A stretch of 32,102 bases of DNA, from positions 1 to 32,102 of the forward strand of contig PCAK01000014.1 in assembly GCA_002730525.1 (NCBI GenBank), in the 5' to 3' direction. The position numbers were made by a program, and so were the translations under genes. This DNA is from Acidobacteriota bacterium. Its GTDB lineage: Bacteria; Acidobacteriota; Vicinamibacteria; Vicinamibacterales; UBA823. This document shows positions 1 through 7,755 of this stretch, one piece after another (the stretch's first letter is position 1; every line of letters begins with the position of its first letter). The notes under the pieces were generated by a model. The model made no database searches, had not been told where the DNA came from, and saw only the letters and a program-made list of their open reading frames with translations.

Positions 1-268
1 CGCCGAAGGAGGCAATCGCCCCCCCCATACGATCCTCTGGGGCTCGCGGGTCCTGACGACCTGGGACAGCGAGGCCTTCGGATGCGCGTCGACCGGAACA
101 AGCCGGCCAGGGATTGCTGAGAGAGCCGAGCTTCCTTCCCGGTCCGCACTCGGCTCGGTAGAATCGCTTCATGGCAAAGCTGACCGAGATCACTTCAAAG
201 GTTGAGCGTTAGAACCCTGTGTAAGGCTCGATCTTGGATCAGGGAGAAAAAGTCGGAGGGATTACGGC
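1..268. other. Window-edge stretch without an identifiable gene
   Basis: No complete gene is visible. One plus-strand frame is open from the window edge to a stop near 211, and its first third has GC-rich third codon positions, so it could be the tail of a gene cut by the edge. Its translation matches no family I recognise. An eight-cytosine run lies at 19-26. Downstream, the Asp-box gene ends at 269 on the opposite strand, so any gene here would converge on it. Confidence 0.3.
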
Positions 269-2341
269 TCAAGAGGGTGTCGTAGCGCTGAGGATTCCCA
301 CCCTCTGGTTCGTACCTTCAGCGTCATCAGACAAGACGGCAGCGACATACATTCGATACCTCCCATCAGGCAACTGTACTACCCACGGATCATTAAGACT
401 CCATACGTAGAGTCCAACAGGAAGAAAATCTTCTGGAGTGAGAGAAACGACCGGATCCATGTTCCAACTGTGACCTCCGTCCAAGCTCGTCCAAGAGAAC
501 ACTTCTCCCACAGCTCTGTATCCAGGATGCGGCGGTTGAGGACCCTGCACCATGGTGAACAGTCTGATTCGACCGTCAGCTAGGATCAGCGCCCTCGGGT
601 CCCAGTGGATCCAGTGGCAGCTCTTATATTCCTCGTCCTCCAACAAGTTCCGGCGGATGAAAGAAAAGTTCTCCCCACCATCGGTCGAAAGAGCTAATCT
701 CGCTGTCCCGGGGAAGGCACCCAAATAGACAAGTAGGACCTCGTCCTGATCGTTGACAAAGGTGGTATAGACCCCCACCCAGCCCTCATCAATCTCCTGA
801 AGCTTGTACCGAAGTCCTGGGTCCTGCTGGTACCGAACACCGTCTATCGATGTGGAACTCACAAAACCACCACGGCGACGGTCGTACCGGTAAACCCTCC
901 AGCGTCCGTCAGGCAACTGAATGGAACGTGGGTCGTTAATGCCCACGCCGGGGCCTGGCGTTTCTTGCGGGTCTGAAAAGACGAGTCCGTCTTGAGATGT
1001 TGAAAGGAAAGTTGTTCCCTGAAGTTGAGTGTAGAGCCAGATGTCTTCTGTCCGGCTATCTACGCCTGGATGGGGATTAGCCGAACCGTCTACCCGAATT
1101 CCCTCGTCTGGACGGAAGTCTAATTCCCTTGGAATTGCTCCGCCTGCCTTCTTGTACACCCTCTCGTACCAAGGGTTCTCTCCGCACAGAACTGGAGGCA
1201 TCCTTGTCTCTGACGGAGGACTCTGTACCCGGCTGATAGAAAACCGTTCAATCTGAACTTGGGGCGCGCTGGCGCTACTGTCACTCGGTTGGCTCCAAGC
1301 AACAAAGAGTTGGTCGTTTAGAATCGTCATGGTTGGGTGAACGTGGGAGAAGCCAAGTTCGGCCAACTGAATATCCTGCACAACCCTATAGGTCGCATCG
1401 AAGACCATCAAACGCGGATGATACGGGTTGTACCTCATGTCCCTTCCCTCCGCGACAGGACGCCCGATATAGGTGACCAGTGTGTAATCGCCAATCGTTA
1501 CACTGTCCGTAGGAAAGTGACGCTCCAAGCCATCGGCGCCTCCAAGTTCTGCCAACCGAGAAAGTGTGAAATCAGCGGCGACTTCGGTCGCTGTCAAGGC
1601 TCCATTCCCCGCCGGTGAGTTGCTTGACAAGATCCTGAGCCCATTCTGGTGGCGGTGCATACTGTTGCCGATCGCGCCAGAAATGCCGTTGCCACCGACC
1701 GGGAAAATGTGATCTTCGAGAACAACACCATTCAGACTCACCTCTCTGATATGTACCGACCATGACTTACTTCCGGAACTGACGAGTAGGCGGCCCTGCG
1801 ACCATAGCAGGCAGTGATCTGGGAAGTTGTCTACCAAGAAGTCAGACGTTCGGTCGACGATTGGCGCTCGAAAGAGTTCTTCGCCGTCCAACGTAAACCG
1901 TGCGAGGAGTAGAGACTGATCAATGGCCGAGTCCTCGGAGGGCCCTTGTCGAGATCGTCTACCTTCCGCGTAATTCAAGCTTTGATACACGACGATGATC
2001 TCGTCGTTTACTAGTGCAATCCTATGGTCGGCAGGTTCGCCGTACGGTTCGCTAGTACGGGTGATCGGGAAAGGTTTTCCAATGACATTGAGATTGGAAT
2101 CAAGTCGATACACTTGGTGCTTTACTTGACCGCCAATGCTCTGTTTTCGCCCCGGTTCAACAACAGCGACCACTAAGCTTCCATCCGATGCCGACCTAAG
2201 TTCCGGACGATGAGTGCCAATTGGCAACGAAGTGCTAAGTCCTCGAGTGAGGAGAAGAGGGTCCTGGCCATAAGCAAGACTTGGCACAAGACATAGCCCG
2301 ATGATCGACACACGAAAAAACGAACCAAGAATGCATGTCAT
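269..2341 (-). CDS. Secreted sialidase-like (BNR/Asp-box) beta-propeller protein
   Basis: A 690-residue exported protein. A hydrophobic signal peptide ends near an AYG-QD site about residue 25. The C-terminal 300 residues contain Asp-box signatures of the S-x-D-x-G-x-x-W/F type: STDGGENF, SLDGGHSW, and weaker STSQDG and STSIDG copies. This points to a sialidase-fold propeller. The N-terminal half has further blade-like repeats (DGSLVVAV, NDEIIVVY, NDQLFVAW). No catalytic Arg triad could be assigned, so enzyme activity is unproven. I chose the ATG at 2341, which has GGAAG five bases upstream, over an in-frame TTG at 2353. Base composition is visibly lower in GC (near 50 percent) with more A/T at third positions than every neighbour, which suggests horizontal acquisition. 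No operon partner is visible. It could instead be a surface glycan-binding protein. Confidence 0.8.
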   Translation of the reverse strand: MTCILGSFFRVSIIGLCLVPSLAYGQDPLLLTRGLSTSLPIGTHRPELRSASDGSLVVAVVEPGRKQSIGGQVKHQVYRLDSNLNVIGKPFPITRTSEPYGEPADHRIALVNDEIIVVYQSLNYAEGRRSRQGPSEDSAIDQSLLLARFTLDGEELFRAPIVDRTSDFLVDNFPDHCLLWSQGRLLVSSGSKSWSVHIREVSLNGVVLEDHIFPVGGNGISGAIGNSMHRHQNGLRILSSNSPAGNGALTATEVAADFTLSRLAELGGADGLERHFPTDSVTIGDYTLVTYIGRPVAEGRDMRYNPYHPRLMVFDATYRVVQDIQLAELGFSHVHPTMTILNDQLFVAWSQPSDSSASAPQVQIERFSISRVQSPPSETRMPPVLCGENPWYERVYKKAGGAIPRELDFRPDEGIRVDGSANPHPGVDSRTEDIWLYTQLQGTTFLSTSQDGLVFSDPQETPGPGVGINDPRSIQLPDGRWRVYRYDRRRGGFVSSTSIDGVRYQQDPGLRYKLQEIDEGWVGVYTTFVNDQDEVLLVYLGAFPGTARLALSTDGGENFSFIRRNLLEDEEYKSCHWIHWDPRALILADGRIRLFTMVQGPQPPHPGYRAVGEVFSWTSLDGGHSWNMDPVVSLTPEDFLPVGLYVWSLNDPWVVQLPDGRYRMYVAAVLSDDAEGTNQRVGILSATTPS

Positions 2342-2823
2342 GGTGTCTTCCAATGCACAAATGTCGCCGCGATGTCATCCCGCGACGTGGGAAAATAGCA
2401 GATTCCAGAGCCCCCCCCCCGGTTCACCAAGCCAAGCCCCTGGACCCCCCTCGAGCACCCAGTCCGAACTCTAGGTGATGAAATAAAGCAAAGCGCATTC
2501 CAGTCGCCCGTGGCTCGCCCGGGCGCCACGCAAGCTCACGAGACAGCGGCGGAATCCAGAAAGAAACGCCAACCTGCTCACGCACCCGGCGGTTGCCGAC
2601 CGCCGGAGCTCGCCGTTCGTGCACTTCGTGAGACGGTGCCTGTCCTCTCATGGGTACAACGTCCCGCTCACCACCCACGCTTCATGGCCGTTGGGGTCGT
2701 CCCCGGTAGCATGAGGCTGCGCACCTCACCTCGCTAGGCCGACGATGCCTGACTTGGGGCTACACTCCTTGACGTTTGGGTGGTAGGTGGCATCGTAGAT
2801 AGCCGAAGTCGTACACTCCGAGC
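2342..2823. other. 482-bp intergenic stretch with a 10-cytosine run
   Basis: This gap separates the divergent Asp-box and PIG-L genes and must hold both promoters. I could not identify convincing -10/-35 pairs. A run of exactly ten C lies at 2411-2420 and further C-rich blocks at about 2436-2452. Composition changes from the lower-GC block to the high-GC chromosome at about 2500. Short open frames on both strands resemble no family I know. It could contain decayed sequence marking the edge of an acquired island. Confidence 0.4.
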
Positions 2824-3660
2824 GTGCCCCCCTCCCCTCGCCTCCTCGTCCTGACCGCACACCCCGACGACCCCGAGGTCTACGCGGGCGGATTGATTTG
2901 CGGGTACCGGTCGCTTGGCCGAGAGGTGAAGCTGGTCTCGGTGACCGACGGCGGGGCGGGACATCAGGAGAAGACGGCGGCGGAACTGGCGCCCCTTCGG
3001 CGGGCGGAAGCGGCGGCTGCTGGGGCGGTCGTCGGCGCGTCCTATGAGGTCTGGGAGTTTCCGGATGGCCGGCTGCTACCAACGTTGGAGGTGCGCGAAC
3101 GGATCATCCGTGAGATCCGAGCGTTCCGTGCCGATCTGGTCCTGACACATCGGACCTGCGACTACCATCCGGACCACCGCGCGGTGGCGCAGGCGGTGCA
3201 GGATGCGTCGTATCTGGTGACGGTTCCGGCCGTGGTCACGGAAACGCCGGCGCTACGCCGCGGTCCGGTGGTCGCCTACCTACCGGACCTGTTCGAGCGG
3301 CCGGCGCCGTTGCGTGCTGATCGCGTGATCGACGTGACGCCTCACCTCGATACGATCGTCCGGATGCTCACCTGCCACGCGTCGCAGGTCTTCGAGTGGC
3401 TGCCCTACCAGGCGGACACACTCGACACGGTGCCCACGGTTCCTGAAGAACGGCTGGCCTGGGTGAAGGAGTGGTTCGTCGAGCAGATTAGGCCGTGGGC
3501 GAACCGGTACCGCGATGCGATGGTGGCGGCCTTCGGCGAATCGGACGGCCAGGCGACCGACCTGGTCGAGATCTTCGAAATCAGCGAGTATGGACGCCAG
3601 CCCAACGCGGCGCTGCTCGACGAGTTGTTTCCACTTTCCATTGACCCGATGACCCGCTGA
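2824..3660 (+). CDS. PIG-L family N-acetylglucosaminyl deacetylase-like protein
   Basis: A 278-residue zinc-dependent deacetylase of the PIG-L/LmbE family, which removes N-acetyl groups from GlcNAc-type sugars or conjugates. The N-terminal AHPDDPE motif supplies ligands His13 and Asp16. The second motif, HRTCDYHPDHRAV, supplies His118, with His115 and Asp117 beside it. Length is normal for the family. Translation starts at GTG 2824; no strong ribosome site precedes it, but the AHPDD motif 12 residues in fixes the start closely. There is no signal peptide, so it is cytoplasmic. It is followed after 15 bases by an M48 protease on the same strand, a probable two-gene operon. The family also includes mycothiol/bacillithiol-type deacetylases and many enzymes of unknown substrate, so the substrate is not assigned. 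Confidence 0.9.
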   Translation: MPPSPRLLVLTAHPDDPEVYAGGLICGYRSLGREVKLVSVTDGGAGHQEKTAAELAPLRRAEAAAAGAVVGASYEVWEFPDGRLLPTLEVRERIIREIRAFRADLVLTHRTCDYHPDHRAVAQAVQDASYLVTVPAVVTETPALRRGPVVAYLPDLFERPAPLRADRVIDVTPHLDTIVRMLTCHASQVFEWLPYQADTLDTVPTVPEERLAWVKEWFVEQIRPWANRYRDAMVAAFGESDGQATDLVEIFEISEYGRQPNAALLDELFPLSIDPMTR

Positions 3661-3675
3661 GGGAGCCCCACCGAG

Positions 3676-4896
3676 ATGCCACCACGCGAGGATCTGCAAG
3701 CCCAGGGCGACCGCGATCTGCGTGAGCGGCTGCTGGCCGAACGCGCGATTAGCAACGCGATCGAACAGCTCGAGAAGAAGGGCGTCGGGGAAGGTGCGCG
3801 GCGGCAGCTCCTGGCAACGGCGATGCGCCTGACGAAGGAGATGGCGCCGGAGCTGCACGAGATCATCGACGGCTGCCTGAAGACTCTCGGGGTCGACGGC
3901 CCGCTGGAACTGTTCGTCTATCCGGAGCCGAGCTTCAACGCGGCGGCGGTACGGCCGGAAAAGGGTCGGCTGTTGCTGATGGTGTCGTCGGGCGCGCTGG
4001 AAGGGTTCGAGGCGGACGAGCTGCGGTTCATCGCCGGCCATGAGGTCGGCCACTACCTCTTCGATCACCATACGATTCCCACGGCGGCGCTCCTGAGCGG
4101 CGGCAGGAAGCTGGGCCCGGAGCTGACGCTGCGGCTCTTCGCCTGGCAGCGCTACGCGGAGATCTCGGCCGATCGAGCGGGTCTGGTCTGCGCGGGCGGG
4201 CTCGAGCCGTCGGCGCGCAGCCTGTTCAAGCTGGCTTCGGGGCTTTCGGGCGACCGCGTGAAGATCCGCACTGACCAGTTCCTGGCCCAGGTCGCCGACC
4301 TGCGCCTAGAAGCCGAGGCCGGGGCCACGGGTGACGCACCGGTACGCGGCGACTGGTTCGCGACGCACCCGTTCAGCCCGCTCCGATTGAGGGCGGCCGA
4401 GTTGTGCGCCGCCTCGGAGATCATGACGCCGGGCGGCACGACGCGCGAGGAACTCGAGGCCGAGGTGGCGCAGTTGATGGGCCTGATGATTCCGAGCTAC
4501 CTGCAGGAACGCTCGGACACGGCGGAAGCGATGCGGCGGCTGCTCTTTGCCGGCGGCATCGCCGTGGCGTACGCAAAGGGAGAGATCGCCGAGGAGGAGA
4601 TGGCGGAGCTAGAACGGCTACTCGGCCTGGGCTCGGTACCGCCCGGCGTCGATCCCGAGGCGGTCCTGGCCGATCTGCCGAGCCGGATCGAGAGCGTTCG
4701 CAAGAGCGTGCCGCCGCTACGCCGGGTGCAGGTGGTGCGCGACATCTGCCTGGTCACCCGCGCCGACGGCCACGCGACCGACGCGGAGGTGCAGGTCGTC
4801 TGTGAGATCGCCGCCGCGGTCGAGGTCGATCTGTCGGTCGTCATGGCCGGATTCGATCTGAGCAATGCGGCGTGCGGGTGTGAGAAGGCGGACTGA
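3676..4896 (+). CDS. M48-type metalloprotease with C-terminal TerB-like domain
   Basis: A 406-residue protein. Residues 80-235 form an M48 (Ste24/HtpX-like) zinc peptidase domain: HEVGH at 122-126 gives two His ligands and the catalytic Glu, and the downstream EISADRAG supplies the expected third Glu ligand. Unlike HtpX there is no obvious transmembrane segment or signal peptide, so it appears cytosolic. Residues about 285-400 are helical with an RADGHATDAE motif, resembling the acidic metal-binding signature of TerB/DjlA-type tellurite-resistance domains. The peptidase-TerB fusion is the notable feature. The ATG at 3676 follows a GGGAG stretch inside the 15-base gap after the PIG-L gene, so co-translation is likely. 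The TerB assignment rests on motif and position only. Confidence 0.85.
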   Translation: MPPREDLQAQGDRDLRERLLAERAISNAIEQLEKKGVGEGARRQLLATAMRLTKEMAPELHEIIDGCLKTLGVDGPLELFVYPEPSFNAAAVRPEKGRLLLMVSSGALEGFEADELRFIAGHEVGHYLFDHHTIPTAALLSGGRKLGPELTLRLFAWQRYAEISADRAGLVCAGGLEPSARSLFKLASGLSGDRVKIRTDQFLAQVADLRLEAEAGATGDAPVRGDWFATHPFSPLRLRAAELCAASEIMTPGGTTREELEAEVAQLMGLMIPSYLQERSDTAEAMRRLLFAGGIAVAYAKGEIAEEEMAELERLLGLGSVPPGVDPEAVLADLPSRIESVRKSVPPLRRVQVVRDICLVTRADGHATDAEVQVVCEIAAAVEVDLSVVMAGFDLSNAACGCEKAD

Positions 4897-4980
4897 GCAC
4901 CAAGGAAAAACCTGAGGTGGCTTCCCGGCTTCAGGGGGTCTCCGACGCCGTCACCGGTCGCCAACCACGAAGGCCGCCTC

Positions 4981-5207
4981 CTACTCGAGCGTCCGGCCCA
5001 TCGCCTCGGCGGCTAGGAGCTGCTGCTTGGCCTGGGCGACCTGCGGCGTCAAGACATTCACCTCCTGTGTCGCACTGACGAGTTGCTGGCGAAGTAGCTG
5101 CAGCTGATCGCACGCGGCCGCCACACGCCCGGGCTGAAAGCCGCGACCGCACCCAGGATCGCGGCTGCCCGCAAGAGACGATGACATCGCTGGCGCTGGG
5201 CATTCAT
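4981..5207 (-). pseudogene. Small secreted coiled-coil protein interrupted by a frameshift
   Basis: Two minus-strand frames together look like one gene. From the ATG at 5207 one frame encodes a textbook signal peptide (basic start MNAQRQRCHRLLR, then hydrophobic AAAILGAVAA) up to about 5130. The adjacent frame then encodes a Gln/Leu-rich helical segment (CDQLQLLRQQL, VAQAKQQLLAAEA) ending at the TAG at 4981. Losing one base, or gaining two, around 5115-5130 would join them into a protein of about 75 residues. Neither half makes sense alone. It could be a genuine frameshift mutation or a sequencing error in the GC-rich CCCGGGCG stretch. It lies downstream of, and codirectional with, the TatA-like/M48 gene. 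Confidence 0.5.
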
Positions 5208-5414
5208 GGTGGTAGCTCGGGCCGAGCAAACGGGAAACGGAATCTGGCGGAAGCCGGCGGGGTGGTGATTCACCTGACGGCCCTTCACCTCGAACGGGTC
5301 CGTGAGAGGACCGCCTGACAGGGCCGCGCGTTTCAAGGCTACCGTACGACTGACCTCAGGAACAGGAGCAAGATGGAGGGGCCCGGCGAAGCCCTGCGTC
5401 ACGTCGTCGTCACC
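5208..5414. other. Short gap without a supported gene
   Basis: 207 bases separate the frameshifted secreted-protein relic from the M48/TatA-like gene upstream of it. I see no recognisable domain, strong hairpin or promoter. The relic could be read from a promoter here or from readthrough of the Fic-M48 transcript. Confidence 0.3.
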
Positions 5415-6446
5415 CTACGTCACGATCTTGATCGCCTCTCCGATGCGCGGGGGCTTGGTGACGGGATAGCCGTTCAGGATGGCGAGTGTGGCGGCGTCGA
5501 CCGGCTTGCTCGCGAGGCTCTGCCAACTATCGCCGTCGGCGATGGTATGTGCGGCGAGGCGATGACCGGGGCCGTCGCCGAAACGTAGCCCCTGGATCTT
5601 CTGCCGGTAGCCGCTCCGGTTGTCACCCGTCGGCCGATTCCTGACGCGTGTGACGGTGTCTTCCAACTCGGCGACGCGGTCGGGTGACGAGGGGTGCGTC
5701 GAAAGCCAGGTGGGGACCTCTTCCCCGCTGGCATCCTGCAACCGTCCGAGGGTCGTCAGCACACGCGGCAGCCCCGCCGGGTCCCAGCCGCACGCGGCGA
5801 GATAGCCGACGGCGAGGCGGTCGGCCTCAAGTTCGTCGTCGCGCCCGTAGCTCAGGAAGAGCATGCCGAGCCCTTTATCAGCAAATCCACTCAAGGTACG
5901 TGCAGCGGGCCAGAAGATCCGGACGAGCCAGAGCCCGGCCTGCGCGCCCTGCTCGCGCGTGTAGCCCTTGGCGCGGTGGCGCGCGGTGACGTGGCCGATC
6001 TCGTGCGCGAGCACACCGGCCAGCTCGGCCTCGTCGCAGAGATAGGCCAGAAGGCCCCGCGTCAGATAGATGAAGCCGCCGGGTGCGGCGAAGGCGTTGA
6101 CAGACGAATCGTCGACCACACTGAACCGCCAGGGTAACTGGGGCCAGTGCGAGGCCTTGGCCATCTTGAGGCCGACGCCGTGGATGTATTGCTGGAGGTC
6201 GTCGTCGTCGTAGAGCCCCCACTTCTGCTGCACCTCGGCGTGGGTCCGCCGGCCGAGCGCCAACTCCTTCTCGAGTGACATCAGCGTGAATTCCTTCTCG
6301 CCGGTCACCGGGTTGGTCACCCAGACCTTCTTCTTGCCGACCTTGACGGCGGCCTTCGTCGTGTCGGCGGCGCGCGACAGCCGGGAGGTGCCGAAGACCA
6401 GCACGATGATGAGGACGATGAGGAGGAGTTCGGCGGCGCCGATCAT
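5415..6446 (-). CDS. M48 metalloprotease with TatA-like N-terminus and LysM-like tail
   Basis: A 343-residue membrane-anchored zinc protease. HEIGH at 148-152 and the EADR Glu at 207 are the M48 zinc site, and the SSVNAFAAPGG segment before it is typical of BepA/YfgC- and LoiP-type proteases. The first 40 residues are unusual: an acidic residue at position 6, one hydrophobic helix, then FG (18-19), Arg and a Lys-rich amphipathic stretch. This is the layout of TatA/TatB translocase subunits rather than a cleavable signal. The C-terminal 45 residues (HTIADGDSW, LNGYPVTKP, GEAIKIV) look like a LysM or BepA-type tail. The gene overlaps the upstream Fic gene by four bases, so the two are translationally coupled. 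A role in envelope-protein quality control is inferred from the protease family. Confidence 0.88.
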   Translation of the reverse strand: MIGAAELLLIVLIIVLVFGTSRLSRAADTTKAAVKVGKKKVWVTNPVTGEKEFTLMSLEKELALGRRTHAEVQQKWGLYDDDDLQQYIHGVGLKMAKASHWPQLPWRFSVVDDSSVNAFAAPGGFIYLTRGLLAYLCDEAELAGVLAHEIGHVTARHRAKGYTREQGAQAGLWLVRIFWPAARTLSGFADKGLGMLFLSYGRDDELEADRLAVGYLAACGWDPAGLPRVLTTLGRLQDASGEEVPTWLSTHPSSPDRVAELEDTVTRVRNRPTGDNRSGYRQKIQGLRFGDGPGHRLAAHTIADGDSWQSLASKPVDAATLAILNGYPVTKPPRIGEAIKIVT

Positions 6447-7615
6447 GGGGTCACGCCCCGTTCCGTGCCTTCACTCAAGATACCCAGGTATTGCCCGTAG
6501 GCAAAGAGCCGGTTCCGTCGTTGACCGGTCAGTTCGCGGGCGATCCCGAGTTCGATCAGCAGGTCCATCGCCTTCGACGCCGCAGGAAACGACAGTTGCG
6601 TGGTACGCGAAACCTCCTGGATGGAGGAAATCGGGCGTGCTTTGAGCGCTTCGTGTACACGCAAGGCGGACCCGGCTCGGCGCTTGAGCGGCTCGAATCT
6701 GGTGCGGTCGGCCTGAAACAACTCTCCCAACTGCTCGGCGGTCGCAACCGCTCCGACGGCCGTGCTCCGCACACCCTCGAGGAAGAACGCCAGCCATCGC
6801 TCCCAGTCGCCGTCGCGACGGACGACGTCCAGCAGGTCGTAATAGGTCGAGCGATGCGCCTTGAAGTAGAGGCTGAGGTACAGCAGTGGCTCACGGAGCG
6901 CACCAGTGTGGCAGAGGAGCAGCGTGATCAGCAACCGCCCCACCCGGCCGTTGCCGTCCAGAAAGGGGTGAATCGTCTCGAACTGGAGGTGCGCGATGCC
7001 TGCTCGAATCAGCACAGGTAATGCATCGTCGTCGGCATGGAGGAATTGCTCGAGGTCGGCCATGCAGGCTTCGACCTCGGCGTGAGGTGGCGGCACGAAG
7101 ACGGCGTCGCCCGGCCTGGTCCCACCGAGCCAGTTCTGCGAGCGACGGAACTCGCCTGGAAGCTTCCCGCTGCCGCGTCCTCGCGAGAGCAGCACTTCGT
7201 GGATCTCCCGAATGAGACGGTTGGACAGCGGGAAACCACCTCTGAGTCGACTGAGACCGTGCTCGAGCGCCGCAACGTAGTTCGAGACCTCGGTCACGTC
7301 ATCGATGGGGACACCGGGCGCCTCATCGAGCTCGAAGAGGAGGAGATCCGACAGCGACGATTGAGTCCCCTCGATCTGTGACGAGAGGACGGCCTCCTTG
7401 CGGACGTACGCGTAGATGAAGAGCGACTTGTCGGGCAGTAGCGCCGACACTCCATCCAAGCTGCCCACCGCATGCTGCGCCGCCTCGAAGGCCCTTTGGA
7501 GATCGCCGCCGAATGCCACGGGAGGTCGGGGAGGCAGCGGCGCCGGCACGAATGCACGGACGCGTTCTCCTCCGGTGCTCGTGACCACGTATTCTCCTGG
7601 CTTGTTCCGCTTCAC
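6443..7615 (-). CDS. Class II Fic family protein with C-terminal winged helix
   Basis: A 390-residue Fic protein, predicted to transfer AMP (or another phosphate-containing group) to hydroxyl side chains of target proteins. The catalytic loop HPFLDGNGRVGR starts at His216 and is complete. The flap region GEFRRSQNWLGG (155-166) is present. The N-terminal inhibitory helix carries S78-x-x-x-E82-G83, the class II autoinhibition motif, so activity should be restrained by Glu82. The last 80 residues look like a winged helix-turn-helix (ISSIQEVSRTTQLSFPAASKAMDLL), as in many Fic proteins that may bind DNA. The start is GTG at 7615 with GGGA upstream. It is first of a two-gene unit with the TatA-like M48 gene and follows an AT-rich region full of palindromes, consistent with autoregulation. 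There is no Phd-type antitoxin gene. Confidence 0.93.
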   Translation of the reverse strand: MKRNKPGEYVVTSTGGERVRAFVPAPLPPRPPVAFGGDLQRAFEAAQHAVGSLDGVSALLPDKSLFIYAYVRKEAVLSSQIEGTQSSLSDLLLFELDEAPGVPIDDVTEVSNYVAALEHGLSRLRGGFPLSNRLIREIHEVLLSRGRGSGKLPGEFRRSQNWLGGTRPGDAVFVPPPHAEVEACMADLEQFLHADDDALPVLIRAGIAHLQFETIHPFLDGNGRVGRLLITLLLCHTGALREPLLYLSLYFKAHRSTYYDLLDVVRRDGDWERWLAFFLEGVRSTAVGAVATAEQLGELFQADRTRFEPLKRRAGSALRVHEALKARPISSIQEVSRTTQLSFPAASKAMDLLIELGIARELTGQRRNRLFAYGQYLGILSEGTERGVTP

Positions 7616-7755
7616 TTCGATCCCGTGGGCTCAGCTGAGTTGAATAACGCCGCTTGTTATTAATATTTAGACGTTAAAGTTAAATATAATTCGTCCTGAA
7701 AAACAAGCGCTTGACGAAAATCCTCTGTAACACGCTCTAAATATTAGAGTTGTTA
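7616..7755 (-). promoter_or_regulatory. AT-rich control region with nested palindromes upstream of fic
   Basis: This is the most AT-rich stretch of the segment. It contains CTCAGCTGAG (7630-7639); AATAAC/GTTATT arms with a 7-base loop (7643-7661); the perfect palindrome CAAGCGCTTG (7704-7713); CTCTAA-ATA-TTAGAG (7735-7749); and an 11-bp perfect inverted repeat TAATATTTAGA (7661-7671) / TCTAAATATTA (7736-7746). The spacing suggests operators for a dimeric regulator, possibly the Fic protein's own winged helix. Several -10-like AT-rich hexamers are available on the minus strand, and I cannot choose one. The 7735-7749 palindrome also follows the DoxX stop closely and could contribute to transcript termination. 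Confidence 0.6.

Noticed and set aside
2411-2420. Ten-cytosine run as a phase-variable switch
   Set aside because: It is not inside or clearly in the promoter of either flanking gene, so a switching role has no support. It may also be an assembly-prone homopolymer.
2354-2823. Group II intron or transposase remnant in the 2.4-2.8 kb gap
   Set aside because: I looked for reverse-transcriptase, transposase and intron end motifs on both strands and found nothing convincing.
4981-5207. Programmed ribosomal frameshifting in the small secreted-protein gene
   Set aside because: No classical slippery heptamer or downstream stimulatory structure is evident, so mutation or sequencing error is simpler.
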